From the NCBI GenBank assembly GCA_904063045.1, contig CAJFCJ010000001.1, forward strand, positions 813,501 to 877,500: a DNA stretch of 64,000 nt, given 5' to 3'. Of the stretch, positions 11,067 through 22,983 are shown piece by piece (positions within the stretch are counted from its first letter, which is position 1; each line of letters starts with the position of its first letter). The notes under the pieces were generated by a model, which searched no databases, had not been told where the DNA came from, and saw only the letters and a list, made by a program, of their open reading frames with translations. The DNA is from Dimorphilus gyrociliatus (lineage: Eukaryota; Annelida; Polychaeta; Dinophilidae). The position numbers and the translations under genes are program-made.

Positions 11067-12566
11067 TTAACGATCTATAAATTTGAACTTGGGCGTTACT
11101 TTAGGCATATTAATCATTCTTTGAACTTGTATCATATCCTCATAATGATACTCTACAGTAAAATTTTGCAAAATCTTTATTAGACCCAAATAGAGCTCTT
11201 GTTGGGCAAATCTTCTTCCAATACAAGCTCTTGCCCCATAACCAAAATTTAATACGGCGAATGGGTGTATTTTTTCACTTTCGTTATTGTTCCTTAGCCA
11301 CCTTTCGGGAATGAACTTTTCTGGTTCGGGAAAGTATTCTTTCAACTTCCCTGCAACGCTATTGTGAGTAAAGACGTTTGCACCTTTTTTAACGAGGTAG
11401 CCTGAAAGCAAAACATCAGCTGTTAAAGTTCGCATTGTGCCTTCAACCGTTGGCAGAACTCTAGCTGTTTCTTTTTCGACGGCTTTTAAATAGGTCATTT
11501 TATCGATTGCTTCTGGAAGGACTGGCTGACCCTTTGGAGCGAATTGTTGTATTTCTGCAAAAAGTTTCTCTTGTTTGTCAGGATTTTTGGCTAACAGATA
11601 AAGCGCGAATGCTATAGTATGAGCAGTTGTATCTACTCCTGCCAGGAGGAAATCAGAGACTAAAACAAGTACCTCGTTCTTGTTTAAATCGGAAGATGTC
11701 AACAAGTACAATAATAGAGACAAGCCATCCTCTCTCGCTGCCCTTGTCGAATCAATAGCTTGTCGACCGGCCGAAGTCATTAGAGAATTATTTACGTACT
11801 TCATCGATATACTCCACAACTTTTCCATGCATTCCATTGCCGTTCTGTATGTTTTTGTTTTAAGTCTTTTGTGAAATGGCCAGGCCAATTGGCAGCGAAT
11901 TAAAGATTCAAAGAACTTTCCAACGTTTCTAATAAATTCATCAGCTTCTAAATCAGTTCCACTAATTACTCCTATTCTAGTATCAAAGCAAACAATTCCA
12001 ATCGATTCCATAGCCCACCTATAGAACTCTTGCAAGCAATCTTCTACTTCTCCATCCTCATTTCTAACAAATCGAATTTTACTAACCATATCTTCTGCAA
12101 CTGATTCCATTGCTCCAAGATAGGCAGAAACCGATCTAGGTCTCATCATTTTTGTTTGGGCTTTCATTCGTAAATCATACCAAGCTTCACCATTTAGATT
12201 AGTCAAACCTACTGGTAGATCGTTGTCTTTTCTATATTTCAGCATAGCCTCGAACGGAAATCTATGCGGAAACTTTCCATCGTATTTCGAAACAACTCTA
12301 ACGTCGTCAGGGTCGAAGACATGAACCATAGTTAAACCTGGAAAAATTTCCTCCCGAACAAGCCGTCCGTACTTTTGATACTTTTTTACAGATGCATCTG
12401 CCCATTCGTTAAGCTTATATTCACCAAATATTGGCAGATACTTGTAAGAACTGCCAATAAATGGAAGGCTTCTTGGTCCAGGAATTTCGGACATAGGCTT
12501 TCCAACAATTGTGCCAACATCTGAAAGAGATTTTCCTAAGTTTGCTACTTTTTTCATTGCTGTCAT
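11067..12566 (-). CDS. Cytochrome P450, mitochondrial clan, intronless
   Basis: A single uninterrupted exon encodes 499 residues. All P450 landmarks are present: the proline-rich hinge IPGPRSLPFIG near the N-terminus, the I-helix oxygen-binding motif AGVDTTAHT, the K-helix ExxR (EKETAR), and the haem-binding loop FGYGARACIGRR with its axial cysteine. The absence of an N-terminal membrane helix and the CIGRR-x-A-x-x-E pattern fit the mitochondrial clan (CYP11/24/27/44-type, which receive electrons from adrenodoxin). The substrate is not predictable. The gene has no introns although most neighbours have many, so a retrocopy origin is possible. The ATG at 12566-12564 is the first in frame; the segment before the hinge could act as a mitochondrial presequence. 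Confidence 0.9.
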   Translation of the reverse strand: MTAMKKVANLGKSLSDVGTIVGKPMSEIPGPRSLPFIGSSYKYLPIFGEYKLNEWADASVKKYQKYGRLVREEIFPGLTMVHVFDPDDVRVVSKYDGKFPHRFPFEAMLKYRKDNDLPVGLTNLNGEAWYDLRMKAQTKMMRPRSVSAYLGAMESVAEDMVSKIRFVRNEDGEVEDCLQEFYRWAMESIGIVCFDTRIGVISGTDLEADEFIRNVGKFFESLIRCQLAWPFHKRLKTKTYRTAMECMEKLWSISMKYVNNSLMTSAGRQAIDSTRAAREDGLSLLLYLLTSSDLNKNEVLVLVSDFLLAGVDTTAHTIAFALYLLAKNPDKQEKLFAEIQQFAPKGQPVLPEAIDKMTYLKAVEKETARVLPTVEGTMRTLTADVLLSGYLVKKGANVFTHNSVAGKLKEYFPEPEKFIPERWLRNNNESEKIHPFAVLNFGYGARACIGRRFAQQELYLGLIKILQNFTVEYHYEDMIQVQRMINMPKVTPKFKFIDR

Positions 12567-13046
12567 CTTATCGAGACGAGAAGAAAAAACTATATGAAAA
12601 CTTGATATAACTTAAACTCAGCTTGAAACTGTAAGAAATAAGACGTTGTCAATCCTACACTAAGCTAATTAATCCTATCTTAAAACTCAGCATTATTTCT
12701 CTGTCTTAATTAAGATTTGACTGAGTTAATACAATTCAATGTCTATATTTAGAAATAGAGATATTCATAATGAAACATAATGTATTAAAGAAGGAAATAA
12801 AGGTGATTAACTCTAAGAAAGTAGAATGTTCTATTCAGCTGATTTTCTTGTATTGAGATAATCGGATTAGAAATTAAAGTGCAATAAAACAAAGAGCAAA
12901 CTCCTGCTTGAGTTAAGTCTTCTCATCCTTACTTTCTTTTTCAGATTATATTCAAAACTATTAAGAGTGAAGATATAAATCGATTAGAAATCTATTAGAT
13001 CTGTTGTAAGACTTTTAAATCAAAGTGAGCATTACAATTGCTAAGT

Positions 13047-13087
<41 letters not shown>

Positions 13088-13380
13088 TAGATCAATAGAC
13101 TTTCGTAAAAAAAGTTTCTTCCTTTTGTCAATTATAAGTTACATATCTTTCTTTAAATTCTTTTAAATATAGTAAATCCTAATTAATCAAAGTCTAATTA
13201 ATAAACAGCTGAAAAGGATATTTGACCACCTCCGCTAATTTATTTAATATATATATATATATTTCGTCTATTTTTAAAGAATCAGCCAATAACCTCAGTT
13301 TGCAAATCGATCTTTATTTCAATGTCTATATGTTTTTTTTTCTTATTTTCTTTTTAAAAAAACAATAAAAAAAGAAATTT
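12567..13380. other. Intergenic region with simple repeats
   Basis: AT-rich spacer holding the (GA)n tract annotated separately and a short TA run near 13246-13262. It contains the presumed P450 promoter; no coding exon seen. Confidence 0.5.
13049..13092. repeat. (GA)n microsatellite followed by (GATA)n
   Basis: An uninterrupted GA dinucleotide run of about 34 bases passes directly into GATA tetranucleotides. It lies in the spacer between the P450 and the AP-2 alpha-like gene. Confidence 0.9.
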
Positions 13381-16184
13381 TTAGATTGAAAATAATGTGT
13401 TAATAAATATGGAAACAGTTTCTGACACTTCAATTGTACCACAACGAATCTTAATACTCCATATACATCTACCATCCGTCCTCTTAGCAGTTTTTTCACA
13501 CTCTATTAAACAACCACTAGTTGTTTTTTTGGGAATATTTTCGAATAAGCTAGCTGCTCTAATTGTATGTTCTGTTGAATGTTTTACCCATGATTCCCAA
13601 TGATGATCCAACTGAAAAGATTATTTTTTGATATTTATTCGGACGGATAAGAACCTTAATCTTATATTTGATATGAATACCTTTTCTTTAAGTGTGGATA
13701 ATGAATCTGTAGTTATTGTTAAGATTCTTTCTGTATGGTAAAAATCAGACCATCTCTTATCGTACAAGTCATCAATGCTCTTAACTGTTGGATCCCTTAT
13801 GGCATCCAGAACAAAATCTGTCTTTTTCAACCTTTTACTTATATCTGCAACTTTAAGTACTTGTCGAAAAGATTCTTCCGGTTTATAGATCAAGTTCGAA
13901 CTGGCCCTCTCAAGGAGAATGTTCTCTGTAAAGTTAGAGGGAAAGGAGGCAATTAACTGATAGTACTCAACAGCTCTCTGTTGAACTTCCGTATTAAGAT
14001 TTTTAATTAACATTTCATCATTTAAAATCTACAAGAATTATCTCGATTAGTTGATTTAATAAGATAAAGAAAGCTAGAAAATTGAACTTATTAAAACATT
14101 TATAATACGCCATACATTTAGAACTTCAACTTTGATATTAGTATGAAGTTGGGCAATCTTGACAAATGCTGACAGCATAATAGACTTAGTCTCTTCGTCG
14201 GATTGATAAAATCTATTCCTGAGACAGTCAATTTGTTCCCGACCACTTGTGAATAGGATATGTAAAAAAAAAAAGTAACTACGTTTGAAACCGGAAACAT
14301 ATATAAGAGATATCAAAAGAAAAGAAAACAATTCAACTATCTAGCCTCTAAAATTCAGGATGAACTTGGCATACCTAGCTATCAAGTAGCCATATTCCCC
14401 AATTATAAAAGAGCACATTCTCAATAGTACGCTGCTGGGGTTCGATTTCCTATTTAGCAGGTTAAAAGCGACTGCAGCTACCTTTTTCTAAAAGGTTATA
14501 CACTCTTAGAATTATTGTTATTAGAAAGTTTATGTCACTTAGGCATATATACTACCTGAAAAAATGGCTTTTCCCGAATTAATTTTACTAATTTAAACCA
14601 ACAAGAGCTGCTAATGACGTCACCAGCAATCGAAATTAGATTCATAAGAGCAGGGGCGTATTGTTCTACATCTTTCTCTCCGCCATCGATTACAAACAGT
14701 ATCTATTTGGGATGTATTAACTTATACAATACAATAATAGATAGATGCATTATTAACAGGATAAAAAAAGGAAGTTTACCTTATTAACAAGCTCTTGTCT
14801 CAAGCTAAATTGACTAATACGAGGCAGAAATAATATCATTTTCCAAATTACATCCCATCTAAAAAAATCTCCAGGAAAGGAACAAATTATATCTAGAATT
14901 TTTATAATTGTTTCTAAATTATCATGATTACAGGGTATCATTTGAAGTTTTTTCAAAAATTCATACGAATACAATTGTAATTTATTCGAAATTCCCTTCG
15001 ATCCTATTAAAATTCGAACTAAATCAATACCAATATAGTAGAGGTTAGACGTTTTGTTTTCCAATAGATAATTAATTCCAGTACAGACTTTGTTCATTAG
15101 TTGATTATTTTGCTCAATATTTACAAATAGCTGTTGTTTTTTTTTTTATTTTTTTCGGTTTTAATGAATAATTTAATTCGTTTGACAAAATATATTAATA
15201 ATTAATAGAAATTAATTAATTTAAATATATATATATATAAAGTATATAAAACCGTTTTTATTCAATTAATCTATACATACCAACCTTAACAGCCTCTTGG
15301 AAAATAGATATTTTAATATTAGTTTCAATAAACGTAACGTTGGGTTTCGTTTCTATAGATTTTTCAATTGCATACTCAATAAGATTCGTAATATTTTCTC
15401 TTAATTGAATTCTATTCAATAAATTGAATAGTTGAACTATTAACCATGGAGCGCAAAAACCTCCGTACATATATTGATTGAAATTATTATTAGTTTTCAT
15501 TAATTTATCTAATTTTGATATAATTAAATACTGAAATGATGAAATTGTTTGTAATTGATTTTTGTCGTTAGTTAAATATATGAGTAGTGTAACTGAAGAT
15601 TGAACCAATCCTAGGTTATCATTATCAATAATCATAAATAAGTAAGGTATTTCTTTTTCTAAAATTACTGGATAGTTGTTTCCCTCCCTAAGGAAACTTA
15701 TCAAACCTAGGATAGAGGATTGTCTTACTGAATCACAATTTCCCTCGTTCTTCATGACAGATACTAACTGATTTGTAAACAAATCAGCCATCTCTGGTCC
15801 ACCTATATTACATAGACAAGCTAGAGCCAATTTTTGAATTGCTGGACGATTACTATGTAGATCTCTTTTTATACATTCAACAGCCAGCAGTAAATAATCT
15901 TCCCTACTTGGAAAAGTGCTTAAAAACAAATAACCAATTCTCTTATCAGAATAGTTCGTGGACGATATTAGGCTTAAGGCTTCCATTTGTCCAAAATCTA
16001 CTTTTTCACCCTTAAGGAAAATATAAACCAGTTTACAAACATATTTTCGTTTATCGTACAAAGATTTATTGCGTTTTAAAAATTTTTTTCGAATATTCGC
16101 AAGCTCTTTTGAGATTCTGATCCTTTCCTCATCTTCATTCCTACAAGATCTAAGCTCCTCTATAAACGTTTTTAAGCCACGCAT
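13381..16184 (-). CDS. Divergent, shortened AP-2 alpha-adaptin-like protein
   Basis: Seven exons in phase: 16184-15285, 15130-14780, 14702-14556, 14487-14375, 14245-14116, 14028-13681 and 13611-13381; about 739 residues against about 940-980 for human AP2A. It begins MRGLKTFIEELRSC, then KELANIRKKF, KRKYVCKL and ISSTNYSDKRIGYLF, closely tracking alpha-adaptin (MRGLAVFISDIRNC; KELANIRSKF; KKKYVCKL). Later exons give EYAPALMNLISIAGD-type trunk repeats (here QYAPALMNLISIAGD), FIIGEYGYLIAS and EVQQRAVEYYQL, the equivalent of ELQQRAVEYLRL. After the trunk the hinge and most of the ear sandwich are lost; the last exon keeps only a weak match to the ear platform. Alpha-adaptin is the AP-2 subunit that binds PtdIns(4,5)P2 and membranes in clathrin endocytosis. 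Sequence drift and shortening suggest a paralogue with altered function rather than the main AP-2 alpha. Confidence 0.75.
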
Positions 16185-16344
16185 AACCTTTTCTTATTTA
16201 AATCCTATTAGATAAAATTTAAGTCATTCATTTCTAAATAGAATGTATTGATACAATTTCAAATGATAATTCGTAACGTTTCTTAATCGGTTTGTACCAC
16301 TTTTTTTCTAACAAACAGAAAAAAAATTCTACTATTCTCGAGTC

Positions 16345-18000
16345 TTATTGATTTTTCGCCTTTTTCTTTCTTCGCCTTTTCCATTGCCTCTTCACTTTCT
16401 TTTGTAATAAGCCAACTTTTTCTGGACATATTAGAGTGACGGATGATAAGAAAAGACTTAAGAGAAGGAATATATAAAACTCACTTTTTAATATCCAGCT
16501 TATCTCGTAGGGTTTTTGCGTGTAAGGTTTCCGCTTGTAGAAGGGATAAAATTTCACTTTCTCGTAGCGTATACTCCAAATATCGTTGTGGGTAAAAAGC
16601 TTCCAGGCATTACTCCAGAGGAAGACGTACTCGTGTAATTAATCTAATCATTCCTTAACTAAATTAATAAACCATAAATCCCCCTCATATATAGACCTAT
16701 CAATCTTGTAATCCTTACATTTATAGACGTTTACTCGCCGACTTCTACCGGGCAAAAGTACACAATGTAAATAGGTAAGAGTTATTATGTATCCCATTCA
16801 AAAATAGTCCTGATAGTTGCTATACCAATGCAGAAAATTCCTGATAAATACAAGTAAATATGCATGAGTCCATATAAATTGAATATTACCATTGAAGATA
16901 AACAAAGAAAATCAAAGAGATTTCAGCAAATCCAGCTGCGATCGGAGAAGCGGATATACTTAGACGTCTTCCCATTCGTCCAATTAAATATATTCCTACG
17001 AGTTAGTGATTAACCATAACTGAAGAAAGGATGTATTGTCCTTCTCTCCTATTTATCCATGATCAGCTAGAGTACTTCAACAGTTTCTGATAGAACTGTA
17101 GAGAGATAATATTTCCACTTAACAAACCAACAACCCAAAATATATTAAACAGCAGCTAAACCTTTGGCGATATATTCAATTTAAAAGAAAACTAATAAAA
17201 GTAACGAAGGATATTTGCGGATAATCTCAACCAAATAAAAGTTTAAATGATTTTCTCCTCCCTTAGTGGCTGTGATAAGTATAAATCTAGGACGATTCTC
17301 TTCTAACGCCCTTTAAGTGATCACAACTAGTCTCATCAAATTTAATGCCCTTGGACAATGTTGTATTGTTGATAGAGGCCATTTTTCTTGGTACCCTGTG
17401 GGCTTCGAATCTTCTACCTTGACTGATCAATCAAAGCGAGGAGTCTTCTGTTATACTTTTCAAGCATTGATTAATCATTTCGAGACGAATATCCTATGAA
17501 CGTTGTTGGATAATTGATGGAGTAGCAGTATCTAATTGTAATCTGAAGAGATCCCGTAGAAAAAAAGCAATACCTAGAAGTATAGCATGACCGAAGACAT
17601 ATAACATCCTCCAGATACGACCAGCAGCTGCCTTATAATCCCTACGGATTATCTTACAAAACTGTAATGCAAATAAGAAATATTTTATTTCAAAAGATAA
17701 GACATGGATTAAAATGAGTAGTTGTTCTGGATAAACTAAAAAACAAATCCCCTCTAATATATACGCAACTGAACTGTTTCCTGCAGCTATGACATCTAAT
17801 AGAATACGATCCAAACAAAATGTTACTTAATTGTGAGAAAGCATTTGTTTAAACGAATTTTAATCCATAAATAAAAAGACTTTGTAGTTTCTCTTCGTTT
17901 TCTATCAGAAAGGATGGCGGAAGATAATGATCCAATAACTCTTTCTAGCATATAGACTACCGACGTAAATTGCACTATCTATCCTAGACAGCAAACAGGA
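16345..18000 (-). pseudogene. Decayed SLC22 (organic cation/anion transporter) copy
   Basis: On the minus strand, fragments of an SLC22 transporter appear in the correct N-to-C order but in shifting frames with in-frame stops. Near 17960-17910: IGSLSSAILSDRKRRETTK, matching the TM2-TM3 motif G-x-LSDRxGRR. 17814-17494: a long open stretch with RILLDVIAAGNSS, then GRIWRMLYVFGHAILLGIAF and FLRDLFRLQL, matching the family's RDWRxLQL after TM6. About 17012-16890: IGRMGRRLSISASPIAAGF, matching GRR at TM8-TM9. Near 16850-16740: IYIVYFCPVEVG, like YVYTAELFPT, after two adjacent stops. 16500-16345: hydrophobic TM12-like stretch then CPEKVGLL, like LPETKGxxL. No consistent spliced model could be drawn. 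A fast-evolving gene with unseen introns is the alternative. Confidence 0.45.
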
Positions 18001-18770
18001 TTCTATTCTTTGGTAATTGTCGATGCAAACATACTTTGATGAAATGTTCAGCCTACTTTGATGTTGAACTTAATTATGCTTTTTTTGAAATATATTTCAT
18101 ATGAACCTTCTTTCATTAATTAATCTTTATAATTCAAAAAAATATGTGTCAGGAAAGCAGTACAATAGTTTAAACAGAACCTCTACCAGCCATTTCCCGA
18201 AATGTCCTTTGGTATTTCAATTAAGTACTATTATTGTCAAGATAAATTGCCTAATTCCTTAATAATTTTATTATGTCAAACAAAAATTAATAAGAGACGC
18301 TTCCATTTCACACACAAAAAAACACTGACAACATCCTAATATAAATAAATAATAGTACAGTTTGACAAATTCAAAAAAAAACCCTTACTATTCTTCAGGA
18401 TATTATCGAACTATGTATTATTTCTATTGTATTTTTAGATCCTTACCGAGTATAATAGTTTAATAACTGGCTCTATTCAAACAAATAATTATAATTATTT
18501 TCGTATTTAATTAAAGTCTAAATTATTAAATCTATAAAATTAGTATATCTCCTTTTTTACAATGTTAATCCTATAACGGTATAGAATATGTATACAGAAA
18601 AATAGGACAAAAATGTCAAGTAATATTGGTTGAAGAATAAAGAGTAGTAGGAAAGAACATCAACAACAAAAAAGTCGTTCAAATCAATATCAAGTATTCA
18701 TAAACTATAAACGATATTAGAATACCTAGAGCAGATATTTTTAAAAGGGTTTAATGAAATGGAGAAGAGA

Positions 18771-18806
18771 AGGCAGAGGAGAAGGAGGAGGAGGAGGAGG
18801 AGGAGA
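18771..18806. repeat. (AGG)n trinucleotide microsatellite
   Basis: Purine-only run of AGG/GAG triplets (about 36 bases) within the gene-poor region. No ORF crosses it convincingly. Confidence 0.85.
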
Positions 18807-20514
18807 AACGTAAGGTAATACTGTACAATTTAAGTACTACGATAGTGAATTTCTAATATTAAAAAAAATAAACAGAACCAAAAAAAAAGCTATTAAAAAT
18901 CTAAATAAAAAAAATACTCTAATTAACAAGATTTAACTTGCTTTTCAGCTTGATCGAATTATTTGGGTAGTTGAATCCATTCAGTATATTCAGCTACTGT
19001 AGGCCTAATCTAAATAGTTTCTTTCTACTCAGAAGCACTGATAACAAAAGACAGCAAGATGATTGACGGAATGGTTTTTTTATTGTTCAATATTATGATA
19101 ATATTGCGTAATAAATAGTCGTTGTCGAAAATTTTTTGGTTGTAAATATTGTTAGGTTAAATACCATGAGGTGGCGTTATTAATGGAATTTTTAACAATA
19201 GCCTACCCTTCACTTTGAAAGTAACTTTTGAATTAAATTTGCATAAATTAAAAAGAAAAACAGTTTCTATACTAAAACTGGAGTAAGTAGGACTTTCAGG
19301 TGACGATCGGAATAGGCCTATTAATTTTATTTTGGCACTCTACGAACACTTTTTGTATTGAAATTACTTTTCTTAAAAAAAGGTTATAAAAGATAATGGA
19401 AACTATGGTAATATATCGGTTAAAAACAAAAGAAAAAGATATTAATAAATACGAAAAAGACTATAAAACGTATTGATTTTTAAAAACAAAACTAAAAGCA
19501 AAGCATAAATTAAATATTTTCTTCTATTCATTTAATCAGTCGCTATTTATACTAGAAATGACTATAAGTCTATTTATAAAGTTATTTTCATATAAGATGT
19601 ATTAAGATATTCGATGACTAATTTTCATAAAATATACAAATAGTTATAAAAAAAAAAGACAAAAAAGCAGTTTGTTATTATAAAAAAAAAGATCTGAAAT
19701 TGCTACAGATAATCATATTATAATTATAAAATATATATATATATATACAGTATTTACGTATAATGTTTAAAAAAAGACTATGAAGACTAGGATGGGGAAG
19801 GATGGAGATTGAAGAATAGCCGAAGATATATATATATATATATATATGTGTATATATAAACTTATGCGTTAGAATATCTAAGTATAGACAGTCTGTCAAT
19901 AAATTTACAATTTGGAAAGTTCAAAAGGAGGTTGTAAACAGTAAGTGTAATAAAAAAAAGAACGAACGAAAGAAGAGAAACGTGAGAGTGCATTATAAAG
20001 TTAATTACTCTTTATAATTACTTCATAATTGTTACCTTGAATCTGCTAAGTCTCCAGACATAAAATTATCGTCTGCTAAGTATTAGCCCTAATAAAAAAA
20101 ATCAGCCCATTTCAAATTTTTATATCTCCTGATTCACCAAAAAAACCAGATAGGACTGTTAAAGATAAGGAAAATGAGTCATACTCATGTTAATAAATTA
20201 AATCATATGGTGATTATATACCGCAATTGCATCTATATTCTTCTTTTTAAAGTATTCATTAAAAGTACAAATGAATAATTAGTAAAATGGTTTTTTTCTT
20301 TTTTCTTAGTTTCTTTCAAAAGTTAATATATACAGTATATATATATATCTATATATATATATATATATATACCTTATTTATACATTACAATTTCTTAAAT
20401 TGAAAGAAATGTTTCTTTTTCTTTTCTAAGTACCAAAAAAGAATCTGTTTTCTGCAAACAAACAATAGTGCACAGAACGATCGTTAAAAAATATATATAA
20501 ACATACATATGCAA

Positions 20515-20527
20515 TTTATATATATAT

Positions 20528-20568
<41 letters not shown>

Positions 20569-20630
20569 TTGGTTTTTATGCATATATGTATATATATATA
20601 TATATATATACTTATATATGTACATGGATA
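20515..20630. repeat. (TA)n microsatellite cluster
   Basis: Long TA dinucleotide tracts interrupted by a short T-rich and TATG spacer. This is the longest TA cluster in the window and lies just downstream of the SLC10-type gene. Confidence 0.85.
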
Positions 20631-20818
20631 TATCTAGACTTAAAAAGGAGAAAATATAACTTATGTCCAATGTCGGATAAAAACTCCTACAACCAGCTAT
20701 GCACAAAGAATCAATTGCAAAACTTGCAAAATAACGATATAAGAAAAAAAAAAGCGTTCCCCATTCTCCGCTCAAGTAATATCACACCGGCAGTGTCAGA
20801 CTAAAAATAATTAAAAGA

Positions 20819-22210
20819 TCATAACTCTGTTTTTTCATTTTCAATTTTTTCCGGCTGGTTAAGAGGTTCAGCTGCTTCGAGATGTCCATCTCCATTACAT
20901 TTTTCACTTAATTCTTGATCGACATTTGCCTCCTCGCCTTTTTTCTTTCTCTTTTCTAAATGTAAACGAGTTTGTCGAATGATAATAGCTAAAGTAGGCA
21001 ATGATCCTCCCATTATCATATATACAATGGGGACAGCCCCACCTATATCCTCATCAGGGGCTGGTAGAGATAAACGAAGCATCAGCATAGCTAAACCTAC
21101 GTTTTGGAATCCAACCATGCATCCGACAGTTATTGCTCGTTCTTTTCCACTTTTAAGAAAGTAAGCCGCAAACCCGGAACTTACGTAGCCGATAAAAGGA
21201 AGAAGAAATGTTGCGATATAAACAGTCCAGTGAAGGAAAGGAATGACATAATAATACACCGCGACACCTAATCCGAAAAACGTAGTTCCAACTATGATTA
21301 GGCAAGGTTTGAGTGCTTTCTGCAAGAATTTGGCGACTTTTGGTTGCCACAGAGTGATCGCCATGGCGATGGCAACGGGAAATAAAACAATGGCTAGGGA
21401 AGCAAAGACATTTTCAACCGAAATAGTTATCGGTTCCGTTTCAAAGGTCTCTAGAAAAGGTTTAAGCAACCAAATCCAAAGAGGAGATGTTGCCAGAGCG
21501 GCTATCAGACCCGTCAAATTCATGAGTAACGCTAGCTCCATATCAGCATCAAGTAAGATGGCAAATATGTTCCCACTACCGCCAGAAGGTGAACAGCCTA
21601 TAGCCAAGAGGCCTAAGGCTAGTACAGAGTCCAGTTGCAGTCCCTTCGCTATAGCGAAACTTAAGGGAGCCATCACAAAAAATTGCCAGATTATACCAAT
21701 GAGTGGAGCTGTCGGCTTTTTGAGTAGTTTGAGTAACAATTTTACTTGGATTTTCAGTCCTAATCCGATGTTTGAGAGGACAAGAAGGACTGCTAGGATA
21801 ATGATAAATACCATGCTTAGAGTACCCTTTTCTTTTAAAACAAATATTTCTAATTTTGTTACTTTCATTCGACAAAACTTTTCTCGATCTAAAATTTCCA
21901 TGTATGTTTTTCCTACCTTTAGTAAATTCAAACTGATATTCCCACTAAAACATATCTCATCATCACTCCAAGCATAGAGTGTCTTATTCCCGCTGATCTC
22001 AGCAATAGATCCATCGTCTATCCTCAATTCAAATTTGGATTTACAAGACGAGCATGTTAAATTTAATTCCACATTAACATGATTTGACTTAATACTTAGG
22101 TAAGATTTAACTGTCTTTGTTGAAAATGTCGAATTACAATCGCAAGTAATATCCGATGAGATAGCAGCATGAAAAAATAGAGTAATGAGAACAAATTCCA
22201 ACCAAGCCAT
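20819..22210 (-). CDS. SLC10-type sodium/bile acid symporter, intronless
   Basis: A single exon encodes 463 residues. A signal peptide (MAWLEFVLITLFFHAAIS) precedes an extracellular domain of about 110 residues with several cysteines and N-glycosylation sequons, followed by 8-10 membrane helices and a charged cytosolic tail. The core has the SLC10 signature: GLLAIGCSPSGGSGN with LLDADMELALLMN, equivalent to GCCPGGxxSN and DGDMxLSIxM in bile acid transporters, then a conserved VGFQNVGLA-type helix (GCMVGFQNVGLAM). The long extracellular N-terminal domain resembles the SLC10A3/A5 (P3-type) branch more than ileal ASBT or NTCP. Substrates may be bile acids, sulfated steroids or unknown. It is intronless, like the P450 and DGCR6 genes here. 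Confidence 0.85.
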   Translation of the reverse strand: MAWLEFVLITLFFHAAISSDITCDCNSTFSTKTVKSYLSIKSNHVNVELNLTCSSCKSKFELRIDDGSIAEISGNKTLYAWSDDEICFSGNISLNLLKVGKTYMEILDREKFCRMKVTKLEIFVLKEKGTLSMVFIIILAVLLVLSNIGLGLKIQVKLLLKLLKKPTAPLIGIIWQFFVMAPLSFAIAKGLQLDSVLALGLLAIGCSPSGGSGNIFAILLDADMELALLMNLTGLIAALATSPLWIWLLKPFLETFETEPITISVENVFASLAIVLFPVAIAMAITLWQPKVAKFLQKALKPCLIIVGTTFFGLGVAVYYYVIPFLHWTVYIATFLLPFIGYVSSGFAAYFLKSGKERAITVGCMVGFQNVGLAMLMLRLSLPAPDEDIGGAVPIVYMIMGGSLPTLAIIIRQTRLHLEKRKKKGEEANVDQELSEKCNGDGHLEAAEPLNQPEKIENEKTEL

Positions 22211-22952
22211 TGTTTTCTTTTTTAGTTCATTCTAGGCGGTTCAACGCCCAGAATAAATCTGTAATCTTTTCCCAGTAATCAAATGTTTTTGCAGATGCTT
22301 TGCTAAAATATGGCCGATTTCTGCACTTGTTGGAGTGTGTTGCGTCTTAAAACCACGCCTCTTCAACAAATGTATTAAAATGAGACGATTGAGAATATAA
22401 TCCAAAAATAAAAATCACAAGATACCAAACGACCGTTCTGTATTTCGATAAAGCTTTATCGGCGCGAACTACTGTCCCCGTTCCTCATGCAGTTGATTAA
22501 TCAATATTGCTCAAATATTGTTTGGCGCCGTCTATCGGAGACACAGAAAATGAATACAAAAATTATTAAAGAGTCGGAGATTCTAAGGTGGCGATTGTGG
22601 AAAGAGTTACGACGGCCATTTTGAAAATGAAGTAGTGCTGTAAGAGAGTGTTGCTCTGCCTGCCTGTGAGCTTCCCTTATGGGTAAAAGCGCGAGTGGTA
22701 ATAATCAATATAATCTATTACTTTTTGAAAAATGTATTTTAGATTGAACATACAGTATATAAAGATAGCTTTAAACTAGAAATCTTAGATCATTTGATTT
22801 TAGCGTATTTGAGCTTGCATCAAATTTCTGTCCTCCTCTATAAATACAATATAGAGTATCCTCTTGAATACAGTTTCTTAATATAAATTATTGTGGCTGA
22901 TAAAACAATCGACAACGCTCATTAAAGACCTGTAGAAGTGAATTTACATATT

Positions 22953-22983
<31 letters not shown>

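Larger units (their letters stand above)
18001..20818. other. Gene-poor, repeat-rich region
   Basis: About 2.8 kb with no coding exon I can support. It contains poly-A/T runs and many simple repeats: an (AGG)n tract at 18771-18806, TA runs near 19729-19749 and 19830-19857, and TA runs near 20329-20371 and 20515-20630. ORFs seen here (for example 19678-19899 and 20395-20775, minus) are translations of the TA repeats (alternating I and Y) and are not genes. Confidence 0.6.

Noticed and set aside
20395-20775. Long I/Y-rich minus-strand ORF
   Set aside because: Direct translation of (TA)n repeats.
21294-21977. 227-codon plus-strand ORF
   Set aside because: Antisense shadow of the SLC10-type gene, whose frame has clear family motifs.
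22560-22640. Short ATGGCCGTCGTAACT reading frame on the minus strand
   Set aside because: Fifteen to twenty codons then stop; better explained as a YY1-like promoter element.
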